DNA of 64,000 nucleotides from Gossypium raimondii (Eukaryota; Streptophyta; Magnoliopsida; Malvales; Malvaceae), in contig NC_068569.1 of NCBI RefSeq assembly GCF_025698545.1, forward strand, positions 20,584,001 through 20,648,000, given 5' to 3'. Both the position numbers and the translations under genes were made by a program. The notes beneath the pieces are model-generated. The model had not been told where the DNA came from, made no database searches, and saw only the letters and a program-made list of their open reading frames with translations. This document shows positions 53,858 through 64,000 of the stretch, one piece after another (position 1 is the first letter of the stretch; every line of letters begins with the position of its first letter).

Positions 53858-55230
53858 CCGAGGTCAATTTATCAAAAAAAAGTTAATTTTTTTTTTAAAT
53901 TTACCGAAATGGATTCGGTATTTTATTATTTACCAGAATGGGCCTCTTTCCCCTAAATCGCGTCTACGTCAGTGCGATGTTAGGGGATGTGTCAGCAAAG
54001 CGCGGTCACGTCAGAGCGCGTTTTGATGACGTGCAATAAAGCGCGGCCTTGAGAGCGCGATTTGTTGTCTCGTCAGCAAAGTGCTCTGACGTGGCCGCGC
54101 TTTGATGATGTGGCGCGTCCTTGGGGACGCGATTTAGACCGCGTGTGAACAGTGCAACGGTCAAAAATTTGATCGTTGCCCCCTCCAACGGTAAAAAAAA
54201 AAATTTATAAATGCCCCTCACCTTTTTTTTTACAAACAAATCTCTCAAATTTCGTCTCAATTTCCTTCCAGATTTCTTTCAATTTCATATTTAATCTCAA
54301 TTTCCTTTTAAATTTCTCTTAAATTCCTATTTTTAAATAATTTTAAAAAATTTTGATTTTTCTTAAACCGAAAAAATTACTCTTAAATTCCTAATTTTTA
54401 AACCGAAAAAATTTGTACGATTTCAGTAATGGACGAAGGATTGACTCGTCTTGATAAGCACTACATATCCGTGGAACAAATGAAGATGGTAAGTGTTAAA
54501 TTTAATTTTTAAATATTATTTAAATTTTTTTATTTTTGTATTTTTAGATAATTATTAATTTATTATTTGTTATAAAAGTCTGTAGATCGGGTATTGGAAT
54601 GCAATGTCCGAAATATGCATGCTCCTCCATCACCGTTGGTAGAGAACTACCTGCGAGAAGCGGGTTTTTGGCACGTGGCGACAGTAGACTGGGGATGCAA
54701 GGTGGACCCGAAACTAACCAGTGCGTTGATCGAGAGGTGGAGACCCGATACGCACACATTTCATTTTCCATGTGGAGAGTGCACTGTCACTTTGGAAGAC
54801 ATCAGCCTGCAATTGGAATTGCCGGTGGACGGGTACCTAGCCACGGGGTCTGCCCAATCTAGCGATTGGCCAGCGGTGTGCTATGAGCTTCTGGGCGCTA
54901 TTCCGGAGAAAATGGACGGATGTAAGATCGAGATGGGCTGGTTGCAAGACACATTCTCAGATCCGGATTAAGATCCAACCGAAATAGAAAGAATCTAATA
55001 TGCTCGGGCATACATTTTTTAGTTAATTGGAGGTTATCTGATGCCGGACTTGTCACGGAGCCGCGTACATCTAAGATGACTGCTGAAACTCGTTGATTTT
55101 AGAGCAGCCGGTGAATTGAGTTGGGGGTCTGCCGTTTTGGCCACATTATATCGGGAGATGTGCGGGGAGACGCGACCGATGAGAGCAAAAATCGGAGGTT
55201 GCCTGTCACTATTGCAGTCATGGGCACGGT
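53858..55230 (+). mobile_element. Fragment of a plant-mobile-domain (PMD) element
   Basis: The left part (53858-54200) has an AT-rich start followed by a GC-rich stretch full of 'gcgcg', 'acgtcag' and 'aaagcgcgg' motifs, unlike the surrounding DNA. The right part encodes a plant mobile domain remnant (54429-55228). I connect the two because PMD-type repeats in plant genomes often have such leaders. The element limits are not defined, and no inverted ends were found. Confidence 0.5.
54429..55228 (+). pseudogene. Plant mobile domain (PMD/MAIN-like) protein, broken
   Basis: A short first exon (54429-54488, MDEGLTRLDKHYISVEQMKM) is followed by a GT-AG intron to about 54578. The second exon continues with NYLREAGFWHVATVDWG, LIERWRPDTHTFHFP, GECTVTLEDISLQLELPVDG and, after 54971, YLMPDLSRSRVHLR, LVDFRAAGELSWGSAVLATLYREMC and SLLQSWARF. 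This is the order of the plant mobile domain found in MAIN and MAIN-like proteins and in transposons. Stops interrupt the frame at 54969-54971, near 54996, near 55020 and near 55075. The similarity stops abruptly at about 55228, so the copy is also truncated. MAIN-type proteins act in genome stability and silencing; this copy is not functional. Confidence 0.82.
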
Positions 55231-55504
55231 TATAATAAAAAACATCATTCCAAATAAACAACATCATTCCAAATAAACAACAAAAATAATACAACAAGAT
55301 TATAATAAAAAAACATAAGTAAAAGTCCAAGTAAATAGCATGAGTCGAAATAAACAACAACATTATAAAAAAAAAAACATATGCAAAAGTCCAAAATACA
55401 ATAGAAACCTACACCAAAAGAACACAACAAAAGTCCAATTAACCAACAACAATAACAAACCAAACCAAACTAATAACAACAACACATCAGTTCAAAAACC
55501 ATTA

Positions 55505-57826
55505 TAGAAACGTTTAAGTTTTTTTTTGTGCTTCAAACACCGTTGATAATCTTGAAACATCTAGTAAGAATGAGTTAGTTAAATAATAATTTTTTTTTCT
55601 AAAAATAAATTAAATAAATATTTAACTTTATAAACTAATGCTAAGTATGTTACCTTCTTGATCTTCGGGTATTTTGGATAAGTCTAGCAAATTTAAAAAC
55701 AAAAGTGTTAGTTAAATTAAGGGAATGCTTACTAATATAAAGAATACAAAAGCTTATTTTATAAATTAAAATTTATATATTACCATCTTCCATGGTTTGA
55801 AGTTCATCAACATAATCTTCAAGATTGATGGCATCATTAGATTTCCGAAGCCAATCTTGTATGCAAACCAAAGCTTCGACCATGAGAGGAGTTAGAGAAC
55901 TTCTAAAACTATCGAGAACATGTCCACCCATGCTAAATGCATTTTCCGAGGCAACTGTTGAGATAGGAATAGCAAGAATATCTCGAGCTATTTGTGCAAG
56001 AATAGGGAATCTAGGACTGTTCATTTTTCACCACAATAGTAAATCAAACGAACTTAAATTGTTTACTTCTTCATCCTCACCCAAATATCTATCCAACTCA
56101 GATTTGCTTTCTAATCCAACTTGTTTCTTCTTCTTAAGGTATTTTTGTTTGGCCAAGCTCGTTTTTATTTTTGACGGATCTATTTCCATTGAATTGCAAA
56201 GATTTGTCGAAGAACTAGATCTACCTTCAAACAATTCAATTCTCCCGGCATTAGAAGAATACTCATTGAACAAGCAATGCAAATCTTTATCAATCATTTT
56301 CATAATGTCATTAGTAACATTAGGAAAAAGCAAGTTGACCCCAAAGTCCAAAAAACTCATTTTACATCACGGATCAAAGATGACCACCAAGTAAACTAGC
56401 ATGTTGATCTTGTTTCATTCACCCCAATACCTATTATATTTCTCTCTCATGTTGGAAGTCATAGAAATTATGTCTAGATCTCTACAATCTTGCCACCCAT
56501 CAAAAAGACAATGCACATACGTCAATACTTCAAAAAGTGAATGAGACGTAACATGCAAAGATCCGGACACCTTCAATGTAAGATGATAAAAAGGCTCTAA
56601 TACTTTTATAACTCTTCGAACAATTTCCCAATCATCAAATGTAGGAACTCCATCTCCAGCAGTAAGGTAAGGTTAAGAAAAAAATATGGTAATCACGTAC
56701 ATATGATTCAAATGCACGCTCATATTTTTCAGCCACCTTTAACATCATATATGTTGAGTTCCATCTAGTAGGCACATCTAAACACAATTGAGCCTTACTA
56801 TCTATCATTTCTTCTTTTACCCGTTGGTTGAATTTTGTCAACCTCAATGGTGATGCTTTTATATACCTCACAACACGTCTAACTCGATCCGCAGACACAG
56901 AAGCATCCTTAATACCGTATTGCACAATGAGATTAAGAATGTGTGCAACACATCTCATATGAATAAATTTTCCATTTGCAACAGAAGCATTTCGATGATT
57001 CAATTTCTTTCTCAAATATTCAATGGCAACACTATTGGCGGATGCATTATCAACTGTAATAGTGAAGACCCCTCTCAATCCCCCAATCTCAAAGACATTT
57101 TTCAATGGCTTAACCTATGCTTTCACCTCTATGAGCGGATATTGGGCAAACATTTATAATCTTTTTTTGCAACCTCCACTCATCATCCACCCAATGTGCT
57201 GTTAAAACCATATAAGATATCTTCTGAAATGAAGTCTAAGTGTCTGTCGTCAAACAAACTCTACTTATATCTTTTTCAAAACAATTCTTCATCACACTCT
57301 TCATGGAGTTAAATAAATCAAGACAATCCCTTCTAATTGTCCAACGAGATGGAAGACGAAACCGTGGGCATGCTATAGAAAGAAAGTATTTGAAACCCTC
57401 TCCTTCTACAATTTTAAAAGGTAGTTCATCCATAATTATCATACGAACCAATGCTTTTCTAACAACATCTTTATCAAACACTCAAGTTGATAAATCCGTT
57501 GTTTCTTGGCTAACCTTCACAAATGTTAATTCTGATTGCTTCGGATTAGAAGTATTACCTCAAGGTCTTTTTAGGCATGCTTTCAAATGGTTATTCACAT
57601 TCGTTGTAGAACCCGAAGTTGATTTCATTGTGTAAGTAGCATCACATGCATTGCACCTTGCTCTCATCTCCCCCTTTTCAGTCACAAATTTGGTGAAATG
57701 GTTCCAACAAGCTGCCCTTGGAGTAATCCTTTTTTGAACATTTTTCTTGGTTGTTGTTTGATTATCTCTACTTGGGGAATAATTTTGTGAACTTTGAGTG
57801 GAACCATCTCGCTTTGGATCACTCAT
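55505..57826 (-). pseudogene. hAT transposase with BED zinc finger, broken
   Basis: Pieces lie in the right order on the minus strand. The N-terminal BED-type zinc finger is at 57560-57826 (ACWNHFTKF, RCNACDATYT, NNHLKAC). Catalytic-domain parts follow: 57236-57481 (MDELPFKIVEGEGF, RWTIRRDC, CLTTDT) and 56635-57105 (FTITVDNASANSVAIEYL, HMRCVAHILNLIV, DVPTRWNSTYMML). Then come 56028-56360 and the dimerisation region at 55773-56024 (ISTVASENAFSMGG). Two small exons may follow at about 55660-55685 and 55505-55555. In-frame stops (for example near 57484) and frame changes separate the pieces, so it makes no active enzyme. Relatives are annotated as RICESLEEPER-like. Intact hAT transposases cut and paste DNA. 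Confidence 0.88.
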
Positions 57827-58196
57827 AAATTAAACAAAAAAAAGTATGTTAAACTACATTTTAAACTTTAAAGTTAGTTAATTGAAGCCTAAATTAATAT
57901 TATTGTAAAATAGCATAAATTAAACAAAAAAAGTCATTAAGCTATCGTTTAAACTTTAAAGTTAGTTAATTGAAGCCTAAATTAATATAATAGTACAAGT
58001 ACAACAGCATAAATTAAACAAAAAAAGTATGTTAAACTACAGTTTAAACTTTAAAGTTAATTAATTGAAGCCTAAATTAATATAATAGTGCAATAGCATA
58101 AATTAAAAAAAAAGCAGTTTAAACTTTAAAGTTAGTTAATTGAAGCCTAAATTAATATAATAGTACAACAGCATAAATTAATTAATTGAAGCCTAG
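57826..58196. repeat. ~75-97-bp tandem repeat before the hAT start codon
   Basis: Four units and part of a fifth begin with 'cataaattaaac' and contain 'tttaaactttaaagtta(g/a)ttaattgaagcctaaattaatat'. They start at about 57826, 57915, 58009, 58098 and 58171. The first unit begins beside the transposase ATG. On the minus strand they make up the leader directly upstream of the coding start. Confidence 0.9.
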
Positions 58197-59400
58197 TTTT
58201 CTTTATAACTAACTAGCCAAAAGATTTATTATTAAAAGATTTAGGTGTCTATTAAACTACAATTTAAACTTTAAAATTAGTTAACATGGTATTTAAAAAT
58301 TACGGTGGAGTGTTATTTTATTTTTAAGGTCCGGTATTTAATATTTTAATTTTAATTTATAATTTAAATATGATAATCTAATATTTTATTCATCATTTAA
58401 TGTTATTTTATCGAATTGTATTAGCAAGCTGCAAAATCCTTTAAAAAGAAGCACATTTTATGCATTTTTTCTCTATTAATATTACGTTATTACTAATATT
58501 ATATTATTATTAATATTACATTATTACTTTGGGAATTGGGAAATTAATTGGCTAACATTTTTCTCTATTAATATTACATTATTACTAATACTATATATTT
58601 TTATTAGGTTGTGCTTCCTGCTTAATTATTAATAATAAAAAGAATTTTACATCTCCCAAAACAAAAAAAGACAAACAACAATTAAATGTTTCATTTTTAA
58701 TTATTTTAACAGTGTAATTAAAGGTTTCATTTGAGCGGGGAGATATCATTTTTAATTATTTTAAAGGTAAAAATGGCTTTACCAAGAGATTCCAACAGTT
58801 GCACTCAAAGTCTTAAATAAAATAAGTTAAATTCTTTCATTTTAAAAAATTAGCCCGATGATGATTGTACTGTGCCAGTGTGCCCCGTTCTACAACAGCA
58901 AACAGGTAAGTGGAGAAGGAAAATAGAGCGAAAATCATTCAATAGAGCGAAACAAATGCAAATAGAGCTAAAATCATTCAATAATTCAAAAATATTTCAA
59001 GACAAACTTTAAAGATGCAAAAAATTCGAGCTTACAATGGAAGAGAACAGACTGCCTCGGTCAGAAGGAATAGCAACTCGATTTGGAGGTAAGGATTTTG
59101 ATTTGAAGGTTTATTTTAAGAAGAAGAAGAAGAAGAAGGAAGAAGAGTTTATTTTAGGGTTTTTTTAGAAAAATAAATTTTAAGGTTTCAACTTTGAATG
59201 GAATGGAAACAGAGAGAAGAAGAAAAATAAATAGGGCTTTGGACGATGGAATTTGCTGAGGGTGATTTGGGGGGAGGAATTTGAATTTGGGAAAATAAAT
59301 CTTTGGGGCATGGGCAGACGGGCTTGGGAGAAATTGGCAATTGGGTTAAAGACTTAAAAGTAATTAAGTAAAAGCCTATTAAAAAATTTTTAAAAAATAT

Positions 59401-59575
59401 AGTTTATATTCGGTTTATTCGAATTATTCGAGTTATTCAAATTCGAAAATTCAACTCGACTCGAACTCGAAATTCGAAAAAAAATTCAAGTTGATTCGAT
59501 TAACTCGATTCAAATAATTCTAAATTTAAAATTTTTTTTGATTTTTTCGAATTAAATCGAATTTTACTCACCCTT
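59401..59575. repeat. hAT-like subterminal motif cluster
   Basis: Many copies of 'attcgaa', 'ttcgag' and 'actcga' occur on both strands within 175 bp, just inside the presumed 5' end of the hAT element. Confidence 0.6.
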
Positions 59576-59740
59576 ACCCTCATCAGTCCAAAAATCCAAG
59601 AAAATAGTAACTCCTTATCACTCAACCAATGAAAATTTAATGTAAGAAAAAAATAGATTATTAGGTTCACAAATGAGGTAAAATAAACATTTATCAATCC
59701 AGACAAGACAACTATAACAATATGTTACATTGAAAGTTAA

Positions 59741-60818
59741 TCAAACACGAAAAAGCTGAACATCCTTAGCCTTCAAAGAAGCATAGTCTCCCAGCATGTA
59801 AACTTCCAGGTGATCCGACAAGGCAGATTTGTCGATGTTTTCGTGGTTGTACGATTTGCAGACAAAGTAAACCACTGTCTGGATGACTAATTGGAAGAGA
59901 ATCCCCGTGGAAAGCAACAAGAAACAAATGATTGCATACACAACCCTGTTAGCCATGCCCATGTCGGTTCCTTCCACAACCAGCCTCTTGAATGCCATAT
60001 GGTTTAACCCCATCGCCGGTTGCAGGATAAAAAACACGGCTATCGCCAACCCTAGCTTTCCTTTGATGAGCGCTCCTCACGATGGCTGCAAACCCATATG
60101 CCTCTTCTAAAACAGATACAGTGGTAGCCAAGTGCCAGATTGTGGCCAAATAGAAGAGCCCCGCGGGGAACAAAACCACTAAAACGGCTAACACTGCATC
60201 AGCCATGGCGTCCATTTGTCCCACTGAAATTGCTGCCCAAATAATCAAGACAGGAGCAGCTACAACGAGATAGATAAAAATGGCAACGAAAATACTCAAG
60301 AAAGTAACAATCAGCCTCTTCCAAACCTTGGGAACAACTCTTATGATTGTCTTGAACGTGATTTCCCGAGCTGTATATATGCAGGCGATGGTGTAAACAA
60401 CTGCAGCAGTTGAAAGAAGCGAAAAGAAGTAAAACATAGTGAAGTAGGCAAAGTTGAAAAGCAAAAAGTAAAGGGCTTCATGGGAGATAAGGTTAGATGA
60501 ATTCTCGTATTCGGCAGTGTCTGATGGAATACGATCAAGTTGTAATTTGCTTGAGAATAGACTTGAAACTTGCACGTGAACAAGGTAAATGAAGGACAGA
60601 GGAAGGATTAAAGCTAAAGTGATGTTGGTGAAGAGCTTTCTCCATGATGATATGATTTTGTAGGATTCCTTGAATATGCCAAACAACCCTAGAAATTGCA
60701 TCTCTTCTTGCCCTCTATCCATGCTCTTCTGTTTTTCTACAGTTACTTGGGAGATATTTAAGAAGGGGGGAGATGAGATGGGAAGATTATAGGAAGCTGG
60801 GTTCCGATTCCTTTCCAT
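59741..60818 (-). CDS. Multipass membrane protein, frameshifted
   Basis: The first frame runs from an ATG at 60818 with a second, more family-like start at 60722 (MDRGQEEMQFLGLFGIF). About six hydrophobic segments follow (for example LALILPLSFIYL, ALYFLLFNFAYFTMFYFF, LIVTFLSIFVAIFIYLV, ADAVLAVLVVLFPAGLFYL). At about 60065-60075 the reading breaks off. The expected continuation (KGKLGLAIAVFFI, then two more hydrophobic segments) lies in another frame and ends at 59741. A small indel thus splits one intronless gene. It resembles a plant family of uncharacterised membrane proteins with names like 'polyadenylate-binding protein 1-B-binding protein'; the role is unknown. It may be a pseudogene, or the indel may be a sequence error. 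A CACGTG box lies upstream near 60893. Confidence 0.75.
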
Positions 60819-60889
60819 GATAAACTATTAACAGTCTCCACATTTTGACTTTTCCACATACAATTATTTAAAGGGAGAATTGAGTTATT

Positions 60890-60900
60890 GCCACGTGGAA
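60890..60900 (-). promoter_or_regulatory. G-box (CACGTG) upstream of the membrane protein gene
   Basis: GCCACGTGGA, with the core CACGTG, lies about 70-170 bp upstream of the two start codons. G-boxes bind bZIP and bHLH factors. A site alone does not prove use. Confidence 0.4.
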
Positions 60901-62245
60901 TTGACTCACAATCATTAGTTATTATTTGTGTTCAACTGATCAAAATACCATTTCGTGAGAAAGATTATATTATACAAATTCTAAAAGAATATTTAAATTT
61001 AAAGTAAGATTATTTTGACATTTCAACTTTATCGCCTCATTTTTTAGTTTTTATATTAATATTTTTGTTATATAAATTTCCCGCTTACTTGTGAATAAAT
61101 TTTTTAATTAATATAATAATGATTAAACAGAGTAGAGAGTTTCCCATTAGAAAATCCACAAAAGATTCTTTTCTGATACCTTAGTTGTATAATATGCTTA
61201 AATTAAATTCTACTCAACTTTAATTTTTTTTGTATTTTTATATAATTTGAAATTTTGATTTAAACCGTAACATCAAATTTTTATATACGTTGGAATTAGT
61301 GCTCTTATCTTACTGGGCATCCCAATTAAAAGGCAAGGGTAATCTGGGAACTGGAATTTCGATGCTTTTATTTCCTCCCGAAAACACGCTTTGCTCTCTT
61401 TCGGACAAGTTTTCTCATTTCTTCAACTTACCAAATTGCCCTATACTTCAGAAAATTAACAAGAAAAAAGAAGCGAAAATTCAAAGTTGGTCACCCAACT
61501 TTCACAGCTTTTTCATTTACAGCATTAAGAGTAAAATTTTTGCAAAAAGGGCACTACTATTACTAACCATTTTCATTTACCGACCTACCTACCATCATCA
61601 AAAATGTTTCCAAAAACCACTATTCCAACTCTTTATTCATCTGATTCATCCAAAATTTAGAGTCTCTTCAACCCAAATACACTCACTAGTCACCACCAAT
61701 CTTCAAAAATTTTCATTCATATCATAGGTGTAACATAATTTAGTAAATTGAGTCCTAACTACAATATCGGGTCTCATTCCTCCTCCCTTTATATATATGA
61801 CTGTTCTTAATTGATGATTTCAAAAGTTGGCATCAAGAAAATTTTGTAGGGATTCAGTGTGTATTCCATTTAGCATTGTTCCGAAATAGATATGAAGTTG
61901 TTTGGTAATTAGTAACAATTTTATACTAGGGACTCAAATAAAATAACACCCTTTAGTGTGATCATATTTCAAATCTATAAATTAGAGAAACAAGAAACTG
62001 ATTAGTTCTTGTAAAAATCAATTTGTGAAATCAAAATGGAGAGAGAGTAGTTTTTGTTGAACTATGATTGAAGTATCATAATCTATATTTACTCTTATTC
62101 CAATATAAGTAGAACACGGATGTTAAACATAAATATTTAAAATAAAATAAAAAAGTTGGAATAACATTCTCCTTAGTTAAAACCAAAGACGACAATGTAG
62201 TAGCACATTCAACCTATTATTTAGAAGAGAAGGCAATAATCTGTG
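60901..62245. other. Intergenic region
   Basis: The open frame at 61290-61727 has no recognisable domain and biased composition, so it was not called. The end contains the 3' UTR of the plantacyanin gene. Confidence 0.45.
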
Positions 62246-62724
62246 TCACACTGCATTTATTGCAATCTTCATTCCAGACTCACAGTGACCAGCAGTGCTG
62301 CACATAAAGAAGTTGAGTCCCTTGGCCAGTTTTATCTTATCTTTCCCTGAGTTGTACACTTTTGCACCTGCAGGTGTGGTACAACTAGTGTACCCTCGTC
62401 TGTTCACTGCTACCACATTGTGGATAGTCGCATCGTAGTTGAACACTGCAACATCACAGTATAAAGTTTTTTTTTTTTGAATTACTTCAGACACAGACTA
62501 GGAAATATTTTCATCATTTTGTTTAGTTATTTGGAGTTACCTAGCACGTCGCCGGCCCTGAACCGCTTCCCTTTTGGCCAAGTAGCCGTGTTAAAAGTCC
62601 AACCATTAGAGCCACCGACAGTGTAAGTAGCTGCATCAATGGTTTCCAGGCAAACCATTAAGCACAATAGCAATGCAATTACGGACATGGTCGCTTGACT
62701 TGCACTGCCCCTTCCCTGCGCCAT
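62246..62724 (-). CDS. Plantacyanin (basic blue copper protein)
   Basis: Two exons on the minus strand, 62724-62541 and 62445-62246, join in frame to 127 residues. The donor is CTAG|GTAACT and the acceptor TTGCAG|TG. A signal peptide covers about residues 1-31 (hydrophobic core VIALLLCLMVCL, then TIDAA). The mature part of about 96 residues is one phytocyanin domain starting TYTVGGSNGW. The type 1 copper ligands are His70 (TIHNVV), Cys110, His115 and Met120 (C-x4-H-x4-M). Met as the axial ligand separates plantacyanins from stellacyanins. Cys83 and Cys116 probably form the disulfide. There is no C-terminal hydrophobic tail, so it is secreted and not GPI-anchored. Plantacyanins carry electrons at the cell wall; Arabidopsis and lily members are tied to pollination. 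The gene appears intact. Confidence 0.95.
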
Positions 62725-62803
62725 CTCTGAGAAAAGCTAAAGGTTTTAGAAGTGGAAAAGGCTGTTGGAGTGAGCGAGGTGGGGGGAAGCACAAGTTTTT
62801 ATG

Positions 62804-62812
62804 CCTATATAA
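62804..62812 (-). promoter_or_regulatory. TATA box of the plantacyanin gene
   Basis: On the minus strand, 'gcTTATATAggc' lies about 80 bp upstream of the ATG at 62724. The position fits a core promoter with a leader of about 50 bp. Confidence 0.6.
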
Positions 62813-64000
62813 GCAGTTTCAAAACTGGGACTAGACAATCACAAAAGTGGGGGGGCTTTTGAGATTGTCATTGATTAAAGTTGAAGCCAACAACCGCATT
62901 AACGACTATTAACTTTCGGTGTTGATAATAAAGATTTGAAAATAATTAGAGGTGAATGATGACATTAATTGGGATGGGAGTATTCAAAAGAGAAGATTGT
63001 TTAGTGGTATGTGAAGGGGGTGTGGTGGACTATGGCACTCACATGGAAGAGTTGTAGCAGCAGTCACAAGCCGTGAACTGAGGTTGAAGTTATTGGGCGG
63101 AAGCTGATAGTTTCAGGGGAATAATGGGATGTCAATTCAAAAGGCAAAAAGGACAAGATTTTCAGGGACTATAAAGATGGCTAGCTTGACTAGTTGCTTA
63201 AATTGTGTTTTAAGAACATCAAGCAATGAAGGAGCTGATGTCTAAGCTTCCATCATGTAACAATCTCTTTAACCTTTTCTGTGGCGTCTGGTCCCGAGAA
63301 GGTTAAAACCGAATCTTGGTCGGACATCTAACTTATGCCCCAATCCATTTATCATACCATTAAATTAAGTTAGGTACTTAAATTTCATTTTAATGTTTAA
63401 ATTGATCCATATCGTTTTTGGTTTAAACTACTAAGTATGTTTGACTTTCATTATACAAATACCTCACTCTTTTAAAATTTAAAAAAATTTAATCGACGTT
63501 TTTAGCTGATCATAAATGAACAAGTGGTTTGAATGATTATTATTATTATTTTGCATATGTGGATTTTATATTAGAATATTATTCTAATATCCTAAAATAT
63601 TTAAAATTTTAATTTAATTTAATATTATTTTAATATATTGAGAATCCAAAGTTTTCTCTCTTGATTGTCTTTTTCGGTTCATGACTTGAATTATCTTCAT
63701 AGGAATAAAAAGATTAAGATAAAAATTTAGAACTCAAACCTATTTTGTTGGAATCCTCTTTTTAGTATGACGGTAACCCATAGCTATATTTTTTTTGAAA
63801 CCCATAAATCTCTTCATGTAGCTCCTTTCTCCGGTTTGTGTGTTTTGAAGGCTAAAACCAAAAATTCATTTTGATTGGAACTCATATCTTCCTCACTCAT
63901 CCAAATTTAAAATTCTATAAATCAATTGGTTAAAATCTTCAGATGAATTAAAGGGGTTGAATCCTAAATTCCCAACTGGACCACGGAAAAGCATCTAAGG
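62813..64000. other. Upstream region of the plantacyanin gene and right flank
   Basis: No gene is recognised up to the window edge. The first part should hold the plantacyanin promoter. Confidence 0.45.

Larger units (their letters stand above)
55231..59575 (-). mobile_element. Degenerate hAT transposon
   Basis: A minus-strand hAT transposase remnant (55500-57826) is preceded, in its own direction, by a long leader with tandem repeats. The leader ends at about 59575 in DNA rich in 'attcgaa' and 'actcga' motifs, closing with 'acccttaccc'. Repeated short motifs just inside the end are typical of hAT subterminal regions. The other end (near 55231) was not found. Repeats of 'aaaagtccaa' occur near 55310-55435. 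The element abuts the PMD fragment. Confidence 0.6.

Noticed and set aside
54429-54971. Working PMD gene
   Set aside because: The family sequence clearly continues past the stop at 54971 with several more stops and then breaks off.
61290-61727. 145-codon plus-strand open frame
   Set aside because: Composition biased by C/T-rich DNA and no domain. A real small gene cannot be fully excluded.

Overview
The window is nuclear DNA of a dicot plant. Protein-coding genes have spliced GT-AG exons, the intergenic DNA is AT-rich, and LTR, LINE, hAT and MULE-type elements fill much of the space. Two long-terminal-repeat families have the look I associate with cotton (Gossypium, Malvaceae): ends of the form TGTAACA...TGTTACA and internal runs of 'cacacggcc/ggccgtgtg' motifs. 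The cotton assignment is inference from memory and was not checked.

Layout. 1-2508: 3' end and roughly 2.3 kb LTR of a Gypsy-like element. 2879-3404: a small MITE with terminal inverted repeats. 3969-5141: a two-exon gene for a Ser/Lys-rich plant protein of unknown function. 6424-9596: two related LTRs (399 and 384 bp) flanking Ty1-copia debris. 9745-10496: an antisense Gypsy pol fragment fused to a truncated type III polyketide synthase pseudogene. 12289-14023: an apparently intact type III polyketide synthase. 15050-17310: degenerate LTR-like DNA. 18107-23395: one solo LTR nested inside another; the inner one has perfect 5-bp target duplications.

24132-40715 is the gene-rich part, all on the plus strand. 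It holds the mitochondrial branched-chain keto acid dehydrogenase E1 alpha subunit (9 coding exons), a cytoplasmic receptor-like kinase with an N-terminal USP-like domain (10 exons), and an ACR4-like protein with four ACT domains (7 exons). 41930-46815 is a second transposon cluster: an antisense LTR fragment, a Pack-MULE-like element carrying two exons of a calcium-dependent protein kinase gene, and a 5'-truncated LINE with a 10-bp target duplication. 50287-53487 is an SKP2A-like F-box/LRR gene (4 exons). 53858-59575 holds a broken plant-mobile-domain element and a broken minus-strand hAT transposon. 59741-60818 (minus) is a multipass membrane protein gene with an apparent frameshift. 62246-62724 (minus) is a two-exon plantacyanin.

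The genes do not form a common pathway. They span branched-chain amino acid breakdown, a polyketide step of specialised metabolism, a signalling kinase, amino-acid-sensing ACT repeats, ubiquitin-ligase substrate recognition and a secreted copper protein. No previously undescribed system was established. The best leads are the polyketide synthase with unusual active-site residues shared by its neighbouring pseudogene copy, the Pack-MULE-like capture of CDPK exons together with their intron, and the well-delimited nested transposon insertions. Exon joins were made by eye from splice consensus, reading frame and remembered family sequences.
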